In this document: piece after piece, positions 31,724-39,288 of the stretch
Layout of the letters: each line of letters begins with the position of its first letter
Position numbering within the stretch: position 1 is the first letter of the stretch
Position numbers and translations under genes: made by a program
Notes under the pieces: model-generated
Database searches by the model: none
Told to the model about the DNA's origin: nothing
What the model saw: only the letters and a program-made list of their open reading frames with translations
DNA from: a virus
DNA: 44,933 nucleotides
Strand: one strand, 5' to 3'
Virus record (IMG/VR): IMGVR_UViG_3300049846_002552
Location: 1-44,933 of that record

Positions 31724-32035
31724 ATGCCCGAAACACTGACATTCCCGAACCCGCCGAAGGCTGTTGTAGAGGCATACAACATCGATTGCTCAACGGCGAT
31801 CGCTTTGCACACGATCATCCCGGGCTGTACGCACGCGATCATTCAAGCGAGCTGCGGCGATATGCGTGTGACGATCGACGGGGCAACGCCTGTTCTCGGC
31901 GCGGGCGAAGATGATACAAACGCGATTGGAATGTTTATTGCCAAGAGTGCTTTTGCTCCTGATCTCATCGCCCAAGTGCCGATCGCTAAGGTTGTCGGCG
32001 TGCGTGTGAATGTTTGGGGTTATGTGATGCCATAG
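31724..32035 (+). CDS. Small beta-rich virion protein
   Basis: 103 aa, starting MPETLTFPNPPKAVVEAYN. It has beta strands and small residues (HAIIQASCGDMRVTIDGA, KVVGVRVNVWGYVMP), which recall small trimeric tail-associated domains. It lies just before the large putative receptor-binding protein and may act with it. No family recognised. Confidence 0.6.
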   Translation: MPETLTFPNPPKAVVEAYNIDCSTAIALHTIIPGCTHAIIQASCGDMRVTIDGATPVLGAGEDDTNAIGMFIAKSAFAPDLIAQVPIAKVVGVRVNVWGYVMP

Positions 32036-32092
32036 GATTGATCCTCTGGCTGGCTTGCGTCTTGTTTCTTTTAAACGCTCACGAGATCGATC

Positions 32093-33475
32093 ATGCAATC
32101 CATCAGCTCGTCACTTCGCAACCCGTTGTCTCGTGCGGCATCAGGCGGCTTGTCGGGATTTGCGCCTGCGGGCGATACGATGGCCCCGCCATTGCTACAG
32201 CTCGGCGCGTACAACTACCCCGATCAAATACCAGGCGTGATGGTTGGGGGCATTGGCCCGAGTTGTTGGGAGGACAATGCCGGCGCAAGTGTTTATTTGC
32301 ATGTGATCGTGGGCAACTACAACGAAGATCACAACGCGATCGAAGTTGGCTACTATGACGGAGACAACACTTGGCAGCAGTTAGGCGAAGTGATTTATCC
32401 CGACACAACAGTGCAGCTAGCGGGCTTGAATTATGGCACGGCGTATCCTTTGCAAGCGCGGCATCGAGCTGGCCCGAGTAGCTATGTGGGGCCAGCGAGT
32501 AGCGTGCTCAACGTCGTTGCGCCGTACAAAGAGGTCGATGGATTTAACATCGTTGCAGCGGGCGACGGTGCATATCACGATACGATCGCCTATTGGACTA
32601 CGCTATCACAAGGGCAATCCGTTTCGCTCTCATTCACTTGCAACCCGGGCACGCCCGAGACAGTCAACGCAAGCGATGTTGTGAATGATTATTATCGTGT
32701 TCATTATTCAATTATCACTCCGAACAGCTCGAATCCCTTCAACTGCACCGCATGGATAACTGGCGACGTTTATAGTTTCGTAAAAGAATACACGGGCAAC
32801 TACACATCGATGCCATCGATAGGATTAACACTCGAATACGGCACGTTTGATTTTCCGACAATCGACCCCGGCAGAACATCGAGCTGTTGGAGTGGTGACG
32901 GCATCAACAGCCTTTCTCTCGCCACGGAGCTTACGCTTGATAGCGGGTATTCGATTTCTCTGTACGCAAACAACGGCGGCTCGCCCGTTTTTATCTACGA
33001 GATGTTTTCGGCAGGAGTGTATTACTTGAATATCTATAACCTTGGATTTGGCCCCGCGTCATACTTTGAGATCACCGGCGAGATTCGCAGCGGAGTTGAT
33101 GGCGAGATAATTTACGCATCAGGATCATTGCTCTCTAGCGTCACGCCTTTGGAAACTCCCGGCCTGACCGTCGATGCTCTCACTGATGGCACAGACGCGC
33201 AATTCTCCGCGCTTGTTTCGTACATCGGCACAGAGCCATCGGCGAATTTTAATTACGAGTTCAACGATTCTGCGAATCTATTATCGTCGCCGTACATCGA
33301 AACGATCATGGTTGCGACCGCAACCATGGGATGGTCGAGATACTCAACGATGGAACTATCCTATTCAAGCATCCCCGGCGTTGATGATCCTTATAGCATG
33401 GATTATTACGTTTCAGACGGCAGCAATCCCCCTTGTATTCCAGGCTCGTTCTCTAGCGTGTATGGTGCGCTATAG
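32093..33475 (+). CDS. Large beta-rich protein, putative receptor-binding protein
   Basis: 460 aa. The N-terminal ~40 residues are Ser/Gly-rich. Residues ~75-145 read as a fibronectin-III-like module (NAIEVGYYDGDNTWQQLGEV, then LAGLNYGTAYPLQARHR). The rest is Ser/Thr/Tyr/Gly-rich beta structure. It is the last structural gene before a transcription break, where tail fibers or adhesins usually lie. The lower GC of this gene (many AT-rich codons) differs from its neighbours, which fits recent exchange of host-range genes. Confidence 0.6.
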   Translation: MQSISSSLRNPLSRAASGGLSGFAPAGDTMAPPLLQLGAYNYPDQIPGVMVGGIGPSCWEDNAGASVYLHVIVGNYNEDHNAIEVGYYDGDNTWQQLGEVIYPDTTVQLAGLNYGTAYPLQARHRAGPSSYVGPASSVLNVVAPYKEVDGFNIVAAGDGAYHDTIAYWTTLSQGQSVSLSFTCNPGTPETVNASDVVNDYYRVHYSIITPNSSNPFNCTAWITGDVYSFVKEYTGNYTSMPSIGLTLEYGTFDFPTIDPGRTSSCWSGDGINSLSLATELTLDSGYSISLYANNGGSPVFIYEMFSAGVYYLNIYNLGFGPASYFEITGEIRSGVDGEIIYASGSLLSSVTPLETPGLTVDALTDGTDAQFSALVSYIGTEPSANFNYEFNDSANLLSSPYIETIMVATATMGWSRYSTMELSYSSIPGVDDPYSMDYYVSDGSNPPCIPGSFSSVYGAL

Positions 33476-33522
33476 TTTTTTGATTCACACTCACATCACT
33501 TTTCAACACAAGGAAAAATCGA

Positions 33523-33822
33523 ATGATCAAAGCAAATACCGCTGTGGCTGTTGCTAGCCCCGAAATCCTCTTTGATAAAGTTGGGTTCGGCTTGCAGATC
33601 AGCACGATGATCATCAACGGCGCGATGGTTGCAAGCGGCACAATTTCTCTTTTCCTTTATCGTCAAGTTGGCGATGAGCTGGAAGAGTTGGCCGGTAGTC
33701 GAAAGGCGATTCAAGTCCGCAACTGGCTCGCCGAGGTTCAAAAGTTCCCCGAGTTTATGACGGCATGGGGAGCGATCGAGGCCGCGATCGCCGCATGGAA
33801 TGCGTCAAATAAAATCTTGTGA
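33523..33822 (+). CDS. Small protein with one membrane-like segment
   Basis: 99 aa, starting MIKANTAVAVASPEILF behind CACAAGGAAAAATCG. Residues ~23-46 (LQISTMIINGAMVASGTISL) are hydrophobic enough for one membrane span, followed by a charged helix (EELAGSRKAIQVRNWLAEV). It may be holin-like, but the lysis cluster lies elsewhere, so this is uncertain. It ends in a terminator. Confidence 0.6.
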   Translation: MIKANTAVAVASPEILFDKVGFGLQISTMIINGAMVASGTISLFLYRQVGDELEELAGSRKAIQVRNWLAEVQKFPEFMTAWGAIEAAIAAWNASNKIL

Positions 33823-34128
33823 TTCTGCCAGCAAGATTTTTTGTTTGACAAGATTTTGTGCTGCGACTAGAATCGCCGCACCGAAGTAAATAGGGTTCAG
33901 TGTCTCAACCGTATCAATGAAAGTTTTTTGCTGATCGTGATCTCGTGCGGCGGCAACGTCGCGCAGATCATACGCGAATGCCATCACTGGCCCCGCGTAT
34001 TCGGTACGATCAGCATCAACTCGCGTGAGGCTCGCTGTCGGATCGGTCTGCCCCCCGTCCCCGCCAGCGAGCCGAGCCGCGCTAGCTTTTGCAAGGGAGC
34101 AAAAGAATGGCAAGCGACGATGCACCAC
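33805..34128 (-). CDS. Doubtful leftward open frame
   Basis: Up to 107 aa on the minus strand, with the plausible segment NPIYFGAAILVAAQNLVKQ. It would run through a strong rightward promoter and a terminator, has no leader or ribosome site, and lacks a clear start. I list it because no gene is seen on the other strand here, but it is more likely non-coding. Confidence 0.2.
   Translation of the reverse strand: MVHRRLPFFCSLAKASAARLAGGDGGQTDPTASLTRVDADRTEYAGPVMAFAYDLRDVAAARDHDQQKTFIDTVETLNPIYFGAAILVAAQNLVKQKILLAESQDFI
33811..33845 (+). terminator. Terminator ending the tail transcript
   Basis: 9-bp stem AAAATCTTG / CAAGATTTT with loop TGATTCTGCCAG and a T-run. It overlaps the last codons of the 33523 gene and directly precedes a promoter, so it separates two transcription units. 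Confidence 0.75.
33845..33873 (+). promoter_or_regulatory. Near-consensus sigma-70 promoter
   Basis: TTGACA (33845-33850), exactly 17 bp, TAGAAT (33868-33873). The -35 is perfect and the -10 differs at one position. It faces right, toward the 34107-41182 genes, and leaves an untranslated leader of about 225 nt (33880-34106) in which I see no gene. Confidence 0.75.
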
Positions 34129-34376
34129 GGCCCGAATCTCTTGTCTTGGTTCAATGCGGCTTTTGCAACGGCAAGGCGAGTATCTTTCGCATCGTTGCAG
34201 GGCACTATCTATGCCGCAACTGTTTCGAGGACGGCGTGACGGCGGGCATGATGCGTCACAAGATCGGCGTGCGGCGGCAACGCGAAGCGGATGCCTTGCG
34301 TGCTCTCATCAACGAAATGCAAAAGCTAGAGCGCACGATCGAAAGCTCGATCAGAAATTCACTCCTACAGGATTAG
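34107..34376 (+). CDS. Small zinc-finger-like protein
   Basis: 89 aa, starting MASDDAPRPESLVLV behind GGGAGCAAAAG. CGFCNG and YLCRNCF form a probable four-Cys zinc site. The C-terminal half is a charged helix (RRQREADALRALINEMQKLE). As the first gene behind the promoter at 33845 it is a candidate regulator. No named family. Confidence 0.65.
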   Translation: MASDDAPRPESLVLVQCGFCNGKASIFRIVAGHYLCRNCFEDGVTAGMMRHKIGVRRQREADALRALINEMQKLERTIESSIRNSLLQD

Positions 34377-34381
34377 CTCGC

Positions 34382-34972
34382 ATGGATTCGCTGCCGCACA
34401 TAATGCACAGACAAGATCACGAGAGCGATCGCACGCACGTTTTAACGGCGCGCAGTTTCTTTGATCTCAACGATGCCGATCCCGAGGCGATACACATCGA
34501 TGACATTGCCCGATCGCTCTCGCGCATCCCGCGCTATCTTGGGCACACCGATCGAATCTACACGGTGGCACAACACAGCGTCCTAGTGGCATTAAAACTT
34601 CCCGAGGCGTTGCGCTTTGTCGGATTGATGCACGATGCACCCGAGGCATACACGGGCGATATTGTGTATGCCGTCAAGCACATGCTCGGGCCAGCAATTC
34701 GCGAGATCGAAAATCCCGTTTGGGCCGCGATCGCTTTGCGCTACGATCTTCCCATCGAGATACCCGCCGAGGTTCACGAAGTTGATCGCCGCATGGCGGC
34801 AACGGAGATGCGCGATCTATTCACGCCGTCACGCACGCCGCGATCGTGTGCGGAACACAAGCCATACAGCGAAACGATCGAGCCTTGGAGCGAGCGCACG
34901 GCGCGAGCAAATTTCTTGCACGTTTATCGGCAGTTTGTGAAGCGATCAAGAGATTGGAACAACAAGGGCTAA
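34382..34972 (+). CDS. HD-domain phosphohydrolase, YfbR-like
   Basis: 196 aa. HTDRIYTVAQHSVLVAL gives the first His (H65), LMHDAPEAYTGDI gives the HD pair (H84, D85) and the following Glu, and HEVDRRMAATEM holds a C-terminal Asp. This is the metal-dependent HD fold of YfbR/5'-deoxynucleotidases, which remove phosphate from deoxynucleoside monophosphates. In phages such enzymes adjust nucleotide pools. The start ATG 34382 was chosen because the longer frame overlaps the zinc-finger gene. Confidence 0.85.
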   Translation: MDSLPHIMHRQDHESDRTHVLTARSFFDLNDADPEAIHIDDIARSLSRIPRYLGHTDRIYTVAQHSVLVALKLPEALRFVGLMHDAPEAYTGDIVYAVKHMLGPAIREIENPVWAAIALRYDLPIEIPAEVHEVDRRMAATEMRDLFTPSRTPRSCAEHKPYSETIEPWSERTARANFLHVYRQFVKRSRDWNNKG

Positions 34973-34976
34973 AGCG

Positions 34977-35399
34977 ATGGAATTTTTTTTGATCTATTTC
35001 GCGTGCTGCACGTTTTTACTCAACTGGCGAATCGTCGTTGAGCGTGAGCAACACACGCAAAAGATTCAAGAGCTGGAACAGATCAACAAGAATCTCGCGA
35101 GCGATCTCGCGACCACAAAAGAATACGCGCTCATTCTCGATCAACGGATCGTGAGATACATGCAACGCAACGAGCGCAAGATCGAATTGTTTTCCCACAT
35201 CGCTGATCCGAAGAAAGCACGCAGAGCGATCAGGCATCCCCAAAAGGCTTATGCCGCGACCACAAACGGATACACGCATGATGGCGAGTATGTGTGTGTG
35301 GTTGTCACATCGTCCGCGCGTCATGTGCTGGCGGGGATGATCAACGCGCTGATCGTGAACATTGACGAAATGGACGAGACACCGACGGCGGCGGATTGA
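34977..35399 (+). CDS. N-terminally anchored coiled-coil protein
   Basis: 140 aa, starting MEFFLIYFACCTFLLNW, a hydrophobic stretch that could be a membrane anchor. EREQHTQKIQELEQINKNLA is a coiled coil. The C-terminal half (GEYVCVVVTSSARHVLAGMI) is a small alpha/beta domain. Spanin-like topology is conceivable but the lysis genes are elsewhere. Function unknown. Confidence 0.6.
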   Translation: MEFFLIYFACCTFLLNWRIVVEREQHTQKIQELEQINKNLASDLATTKEYALILDQRIVRYMQRNERKIELFSHIADPKKARRAIRHPQKAYAATTNGYTHDGEYVCVVVTSSARHVLAGMINALIVNIDEMDETPTAAD

Positions 35400-35574
35400 T
35401 TGATGAGAGCAAGCGGCATCGCAACAATGCCGCGCGAGCTGCGAGCGCGAACGGACGAGCGATTGCCCCAGCGACGGCGGCGATCGATTGGACGATGTTG
35501 TGTGTAAGGCCCACGCTGCACGCTGTATCTACTAACGGCAAAGCGGGGAAGTGAGGATCATCCCGTGATTCTCC

Positions 35575-35608
35575 CGGCGGCTAGTCTGATCCCTAGCCGC
35601 CGATTTTT
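35575..35608 (+). terminator. Rho-independent terminator
   Basis: 10-bp stem CGGCGGCTAG / CTAGCCGCCG, loop TCTGATCC, then ATTTTTGG. It lies in the 243-bp gap 35400-35642, which otherwise holds no gene I can see. It may attenuate expression of the initiator gene cluster. Confidence 0.75.
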
Positions 35609-35642
35609 GGTATCACACAACTTTTTCCGAGGGGGAATCGCG

Positions 35643-36092
35643 ATGAGCGCGAGCGAGAGAAACACATTGCCGGGAAGTCCATCGAATCGATTAGTGCGTG
35701 AAGTGCGAAGCGTGTTGTGGCGATACATGCGATGCCGTCCGCAACGCAACGATCCCAACTGGCGGCAATGCTGGCAATGGGCGAGCAACATCAAATGCAA
35801 CAGCCTGTGCTATGTGTACCGCAAAGCAAAGTGGCCGGACGCACGCGAGATCGCTTCGCAGTATGTTTTCCTGGGCATCTTGGAGATGCGAGAATCATTC
35901 CAACTCTCGTTGCATCGCAAGGCGAAACAACTCATGCCGCAATCAGTGGTGCAGCGTGTGAACGATCTCGCGGCACGATTGGCCGGGATGGGGCAACTGT
36001 CGGTGCAGATCAGCACGGCGGCGGCGATCGAGCTGTTTTCGCTCGAAGAAAATCACGCGCCAGAATTTGAAAGCATTCGAGGGGAACTATGA
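35643..36092 (+). CDS. Hypothetical protein upstream of initiator
   Basis: 149 aa, starting MSASERNTLPGSPSNR behind GAGGGGGAA. Basic N-terminal half with Trp and Cys (RSVLWRYMRCRPQRNDPNW, RQCWQWASNIKCN) and a helical C-terminal half (QRVNDLAARLAGMGQLSVQI). It ends overlapping the initiator start by 4 nt (ATGA), so the two are coupled. The basic face could bind DNA or RNA. No family recognised. Confidence 0.6.
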   Translation: MSASERNTLPGSPSNRLVREVRSVLWRYMRCRPQRNDPNWRQCWQWASNIKCNSLCYVYRKAKWPDAREIASQYVFLGILEMRESFQLSLHRKAKQLMPQSVVQRVNDLAARLAGMGQLSVQISTAAAIELFSLEENHAPEFESIRGEL

Positions 36093-37375
36093 GCACAGAT
36101 CAGCACGGACGCGGCGAGCTGCGGCAGCTCGTGATCGATTACGATCGAGGAACACAACTCGCGATGCTGCGCGATGCGGAGCTGCCCGCGTTGCGCGGCG
36201 TTTCCGCTGTCACGGCCAAGGCCGTGCTTAGGATCATCGACGATCACGCTAGACGAGCTGGCGAGTGCTGGGCGACCCAAGAGACAATCCGCCAGCAGAT
36301 CGGGGCCAGGAGCATTAAAACCGTCAAGCGAGCGATCGCCGCCCTGGTCGATTTGAGCCTGATCACCTGCGATCGTCGATCGCTGCACCGGGGCCGGATG
36401 AGCTGCAATCACTATAAGATCGTTTGGAGCGAGCTTGCGCTGTTGTCGAATCCGCGGAGCAATGCAAGAGCTGTGCCAGATCGAGAGAGATTGCCCGAAA
36501 TGGCAGCGATCGGCGAGAATATCAAAGGGACATTTACGCCCGATCAAAGGGACATTTACGCCCGATCAAAGGGACATTATGGCCCCTTTGTAGGAAGCGA
36601 GAGTAAGCGAGAGAGAACCGCCACCGCAGAGGCGGCGGCGGCGGATGATTTTTCAAAAAATCTTTTCAGACAGGAGCAACACGGGATGGCATCGAGAAAG
36701 CGGCTCATACAGCGTCCGATCTTGGAGCAGCAAGAGAGCCAAGAAAAGGCCCAGCGTGCGGGAGAATCGAAATCTGACCCCCTGCCGGGGCGATTAGAGC
36801 GCGATCTCGTCGATCTGCCCGGGGATTGGAGCGCATACGAGCAACAACGCTTTGAGGACGTTTTCGCCGCGATCGGCCTGGGCGGGCCGCGATCGCTCGT
36901 GCGTGCAGCGATCGCTCGAGGATTGTCCCCCGAAATGCTCGATGGCTTGCTCGATCAGTGGCGCGGCTGCGTTGACGCGAAAGACAAGAAACCGCTAGGC
37001 GCGCCCGCGATCAAGTGGCGCATCGAGCAAGGCAACTGGCCGTGCAACCTGATCAGCAAAAAAGATCTGGAATCCGCCCCGGCCCCCGACGCGGCGGACG
37101 TTGTACGAGAGAAAGCTCGTGCCGCCCGTGCCGCCGAGGATCAGCGGGCAAGAGAGCGAGCACGCGCCGATCGAGAGCGAGAGGCAGCTCGTGAGCGCAA
37201 GCTCGGGCCGGTTCTCGATGCTATGCCAGAGCACGAGCTGCAACAGCTCATCGAGCGATTGCCGGATTGGTGCAAGACAGGCATCGCCGCGCACTACATC
37301 GCCCAGCGTCCGATCAAATTTGGCTTGATACGTTTCGAGCTATTAGGGTTACTACAACAACAGCAAGGGGAGTGA
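36089..37375 (+). CDS. Replication-initiator-like protein with HTH
   Basis: 428 aa. Residues ~35-105 form a winged-helix/HTH region (VTAKAVLRIIDDHARRAGEC, WATQETIRQQIGARSIKTVK, RAIAALVDLSLITCDRR) of the kind used by phage and plasmid replication initiators and primosome proteins. The middle is encoded by three 22-bp direct repeats (36521-36586). The C-terminal third is a very charged helix (ARERARADREREAARERK) before an ending that may contact a helicase loader. Lambda O has the same design: N-terminal DNA binding, iterons inside the gene, C-terminal helicase contact. No other replication protein is seen. Confidence 0.65.
   Translation: MSTDQHGRGELRQLVIDYDRGTQLAMLRDAELPALRGVSAVTAKAVLRIIDDHARRAGECWATQETIRQQIGARSIKTVKRAIAALVDLSLITCDRRSLHRGRMSCNHYKIVWSELALLSNPRSNARAVPDRERLPEMAAIGENIKGTFTPDQRDIYARSKGHYGPFVGSESKRERTATAEAAAADDFSKNLFRQEQHGMASRKRLIQRPILEQQESQEKAQRAGESKSDPLPGRLERDLVDLPGDWSAYEQQRFEDVFAAIGLGGPRSLVRAAIARGLSPEMLDGLLDQWRGCVDAKDKKPLGAPAIKWRIEQGNWPCNLISKKDLESAPAPDAADVVREKARAARAAEDQRARERARADREREAARERKLGPVLDAMPEHELQQLIERLPDWCKTGIAAHYIAQRPIKFGLIRFELLGLLQQQQGE
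36521..36586 (+). repeat. Three 22-bp iterons within the initiator gene
   Basis: Units at 36521-36542 and 36543-36564 are identical (start ATCAAAGGGACATTTACGCC); the third, 36565-36586, begins the same way but ends ATTATGGCCCC. The 22-bp period is two helical turns. Possible origin of replication. Confidence 0.75.
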
Positions 37376-37377
37376 TC

Positions 37378-37824
37378 ATGTTGAATCAAAAAGCCGTTGA
37401 GTATCTTATCGGCAGGAAACTTTATGAGCTTTCGCTCGAAGCGTATGCCGAAAAAAAGTGTCTCGCTCCACAGCACAAAAGTTTTGATGATTACACGCCA
37501 GAGCAACGCGAGGCGATCTCGCTCACGGCCATAAAGTTTATTGATTCGATGGTGATGATTAGCTATCAAAAGCGGAGCGAGGCGTTGATCGATATTGTTG
37601 GCGAGATCGATGCACAATACAGCGAGAGCGATCTCACGCCAGAGAGTGTGATCGGGAGAATTTACAACATCGCCAAAAATGGCTTGTCCCTAGATGAAAA
37701 GGAAACCAATGCAAAGCCAAGAGCAACAACAGCAACAGGCACAGAATCCACAAGCGGCGATCAAGAGCAACGAGCAATGCAATTGCCCGCCGTGCAAGGT
37801 CAAGCGATTGGAGGCACAGGTTGA
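37378..37824 (+). CDS. Hypothetical protein
   Basis: 148 aa, starting MLNQKAVEYLIGRKLYELS behind GGGGAGTGATC. Helical core (PEQREAISLTAIKFIDSMVM, SEALIDIVGEIDAQYSES) and a Thr/Gln-rich tail. The last ~39 codons overlap the next gene in a different frame. No family recognised. It is translationally close to the initiator gene (2-bp gap), so it may assist replication. Confidence 0.6.
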   Translation: MLNQKAVEYLIGRKLYELSLEAYAEKKCLAPQHKSFDDYTPEQREAISLTAIKFIDSMVMISYQKRSEALIDIVGEIDAQYSESDLTPESVIGRIYNIAKNGLSLDEKETNAKPRATTATGTESTSGDQEQRAMQLPAVQGQAIGGTG

Positions 37825-37954
37825 CGAGCTGCGGGCGTATCTTCGCAAGCTCGGCAATCAAGCATGGATGCGATTGCAGTATCACGAGGCGGACGAGATC
37901 GCCGCGTACCTGGGCGATCCTCTGCCGACAGATCACGAGCTTGCCGATCTGTAG
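37709..37954 (+). CDS. Small coiled-coil protein with Cys pair
   Basis: 81 aa from ATG 37709, chosen because AAAAGGAAA lies at the right distance; ATG 37694 is also in frame. A Gln-run (QEQQQQQAQ) is followed by CNCPPCKVKRLEAQVDELR, a Cys cluster leading into a coiled coil. It overlaps the upstream gene by 116 nt in another frame. The function is unknown; a dimer-forming regulator is possible. Confidence 0.55.
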   Translation: MQSQEQQQQQAQNPQAAIKSNEQCNCPPCKVKRLEAQVDELRAYLRKLGNQAWMRLQYHEADEIAAYLGDPLPTDHELADL

Positions 37955-38005
37955 TGATCACGATTCGAGATTGAAATTTTCCGCCCGAACAATTGGAGCA
38001 ACGCG

Positions 38006-38401
38006 ATGGCAAAGAAACAGCCCAGCAAGGAGCAACAGGCATTCGAGATCGATCGCTTTGTGCGCAAGGCAAAGCTCATCGATGTTGTCGATGGCGATAC
38101 GCTCGATGTGCAGATCGATCTCGGGTTCAAAGTGTTTCACGAGCTGCGGCTGCGGCTTGCTCGCATCAACGCGGCAGAGAAGGGCACAGCAGACGGCGAG
38201 ACAGCGCGGGCAATGGTTGCGGAGTGGTTCATGCGATGGCACAAGGACGACAAGGAAACGCCGATTTACATCAAGTCCACAAAGGACAGGCACGATCGAT
38301 GGTCGCGCTTGGTCGTTGAGGTTTGGTGCAATGGGCGATCGCTTGTTGATGATCTGATCGCATCGAGCACGCCGCTATGGAAACCGAAAGGGAAAGAATG
38401 A
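38006..38401 (+). CDS. Staphylococcal-nuclease-like (SNase) protein
   Basis: 131 aa. KAKLIDVVDGDTLDVQIDLG followed by LRLRLARINAAE is the SNase start: Asp31 in GDT, Arg50 and Glu58 spaced as the catalytic Arg35/Glu43 of staphylococcal nuclease, with Arg98 in KDRHDRWSR as a candidate for Arg87. The residue equal to Asp40 is Asn55, as I recall for other phage members. No signal peptide, so it probably acts inside the cell on DNA or RNA. The ATGA overlap couples it to the next gene. Confidence 0.8.
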   Translation: MAKKQPSKEQQAFEIDRFVRKAKLIDVVDGDTLDVQIDLGFKVFHELRLRLARINAAEKGTADGETARAMVAEWFMRWHKDDKETPIYIKSTKDRHDRWSRLVVEVWCNGRSLVDDLIASSTPLWKPKGKE

Positions 38402-38622
38402 TCAATTCACCATACGATCCGCCGCAAGTGATCGAGTGCCGGGGGCCGTGCGGCGATTCACAGTGCCCGCACAAGCCGCCCAAGGAAAAAAACAAGTGGT
38501 GGCAAGAGGCATTGATCGTGATCGCCGTTGGCATAGCGATCGTGATCGTGATGTGGGGCGTGAGCAAGATCGTGGAATGGGAAGCGATCAAAAAGTGGGG
38601 GCCGATCGTCAATCAGAAATGA
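38398..38622 (+). CDS. Small membrane protein, possible holin
   Basis: 74 aa, starting MINSPYDPPQVIECRG in an ATGA overlap with the SNase gene. It has Cys/Pro in the head (CRGPCGDSQCP) and one strong membrane span (EALIVIAVGIAIVIVMWGV), ending in charged residues. Topology fits a class III holin or an anchor protein. Distance from the lysis cluster argues against holin. Confidence 0.6.
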   Translation: MINSPYDPPQVIECRGPCGDSQCPHKPPKEKNKWWQEALIVIAVGIAIVIVMWGVSKIVEWEAIKKWGPIVNQK

Positions 38623-38656
38623 AAACAACAACAACAACAACAGCACAGGAGAAGCG

Positions 38657-39022
38657 ATGAGAGATCGGCCATCGGCAGAATTAGAAGCAGCACGCCGCAC
38701 GCATCCATTTATGGGGCGATCGCCCGTTGGTTCAATGTTCGGGTATTTCAAGATCGGCCCGCTGCACTTGATAAGTACGGGCGGCGATCCAAGACCTGAT
38801 CAACAGGGTTATCCGTGGGAGCACGTTTCTGTCTCGCGCAGCGATGGCAAAACGCCGAGTTGGGAAGATATGAAACGAGCTAAGGAATTGTTTTGGCATG
38901 ATCACGATACGGTTGTGGAATTTCACCCGCGCAAGTGTGAGTATGTTAATCGATGGGAAGTGCTGCACCTTTGGCGGCGAGTTGATCAAGAGTATGAGCT
39001 GCCGCCGCAATACATGGTTTAG
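38657..39022 (+). CDS. Phage conserved protein, DUF7694-like
   Basis: 121 aa. The run YPWEHVSVSRSDGKTPSWED, then MKRAKELFWHDHDTVVEFHP and NRWEVLHLWRRVDQE, matches a well conserved small phage family I recall as DUF7694 (name from memory). Members always show the WEHVSVS, PxWExM and LHLWR motifs. Function unknown; usually found among early or replication-linked genes, as here. Behind GCACAGGAGAAGCG. Confidence 0.75.
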   Translation: MRDRPSAELEAARRTHPFMGRSPVGSMFGYFKIGPLHLISTGGDPRPDQQGYPWEHVSVSRSDGKTPSWEDMKRAKELFWHDHDTVVEFHPRKCEYVNRWEVLHLWRRVDQEYELPPQYMV

Positions 39023-39070
39023 AATTTTCGGCGATCAGCTCGCCGCACAGCAACAAGAAAGGCAAGAGCG

Positions 39071-39286
39071 ATGAGCGAAGGACAAAGACAAATGCACGCG
39101 GACGCGATCGAGCGTGTGCGATCTGTGCTCGCGGCGGGACAGACCGCCGCCGCGATGGTTGACGCATACGGATTTTTCCCATCGAAGAGCTTCCGCGAGG
39201 ACTTGATCTATCTTGCACAATGCACGATCGATCGAGAGTTGAAAGAGAGCTTGCAACCCGCCGAGGAAGTGTGGCAAGGAGGCTGA
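39071..39286 (+). CDS. Small hypothetical protein
   Basis: 71 aa, starting MSEGQRQMHADAIER behind AAGAAAGGCAAGAGCG. Helical (AIERVRSVLAAGQTAAAMVD, FREDLIYLAQCTIDRE). It ends 2 bp before the next gene, with which it is surely co-translated. No family recognised. Confidence 0.6.
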   Translation: MSEGQRQMHADAIERVRSVLAAGQTAAAMVDAYGFFPSKSFREDLIYLAQCTIDRELKESLQPAEEVWQGG

Positions 39287-39288
39287 TC

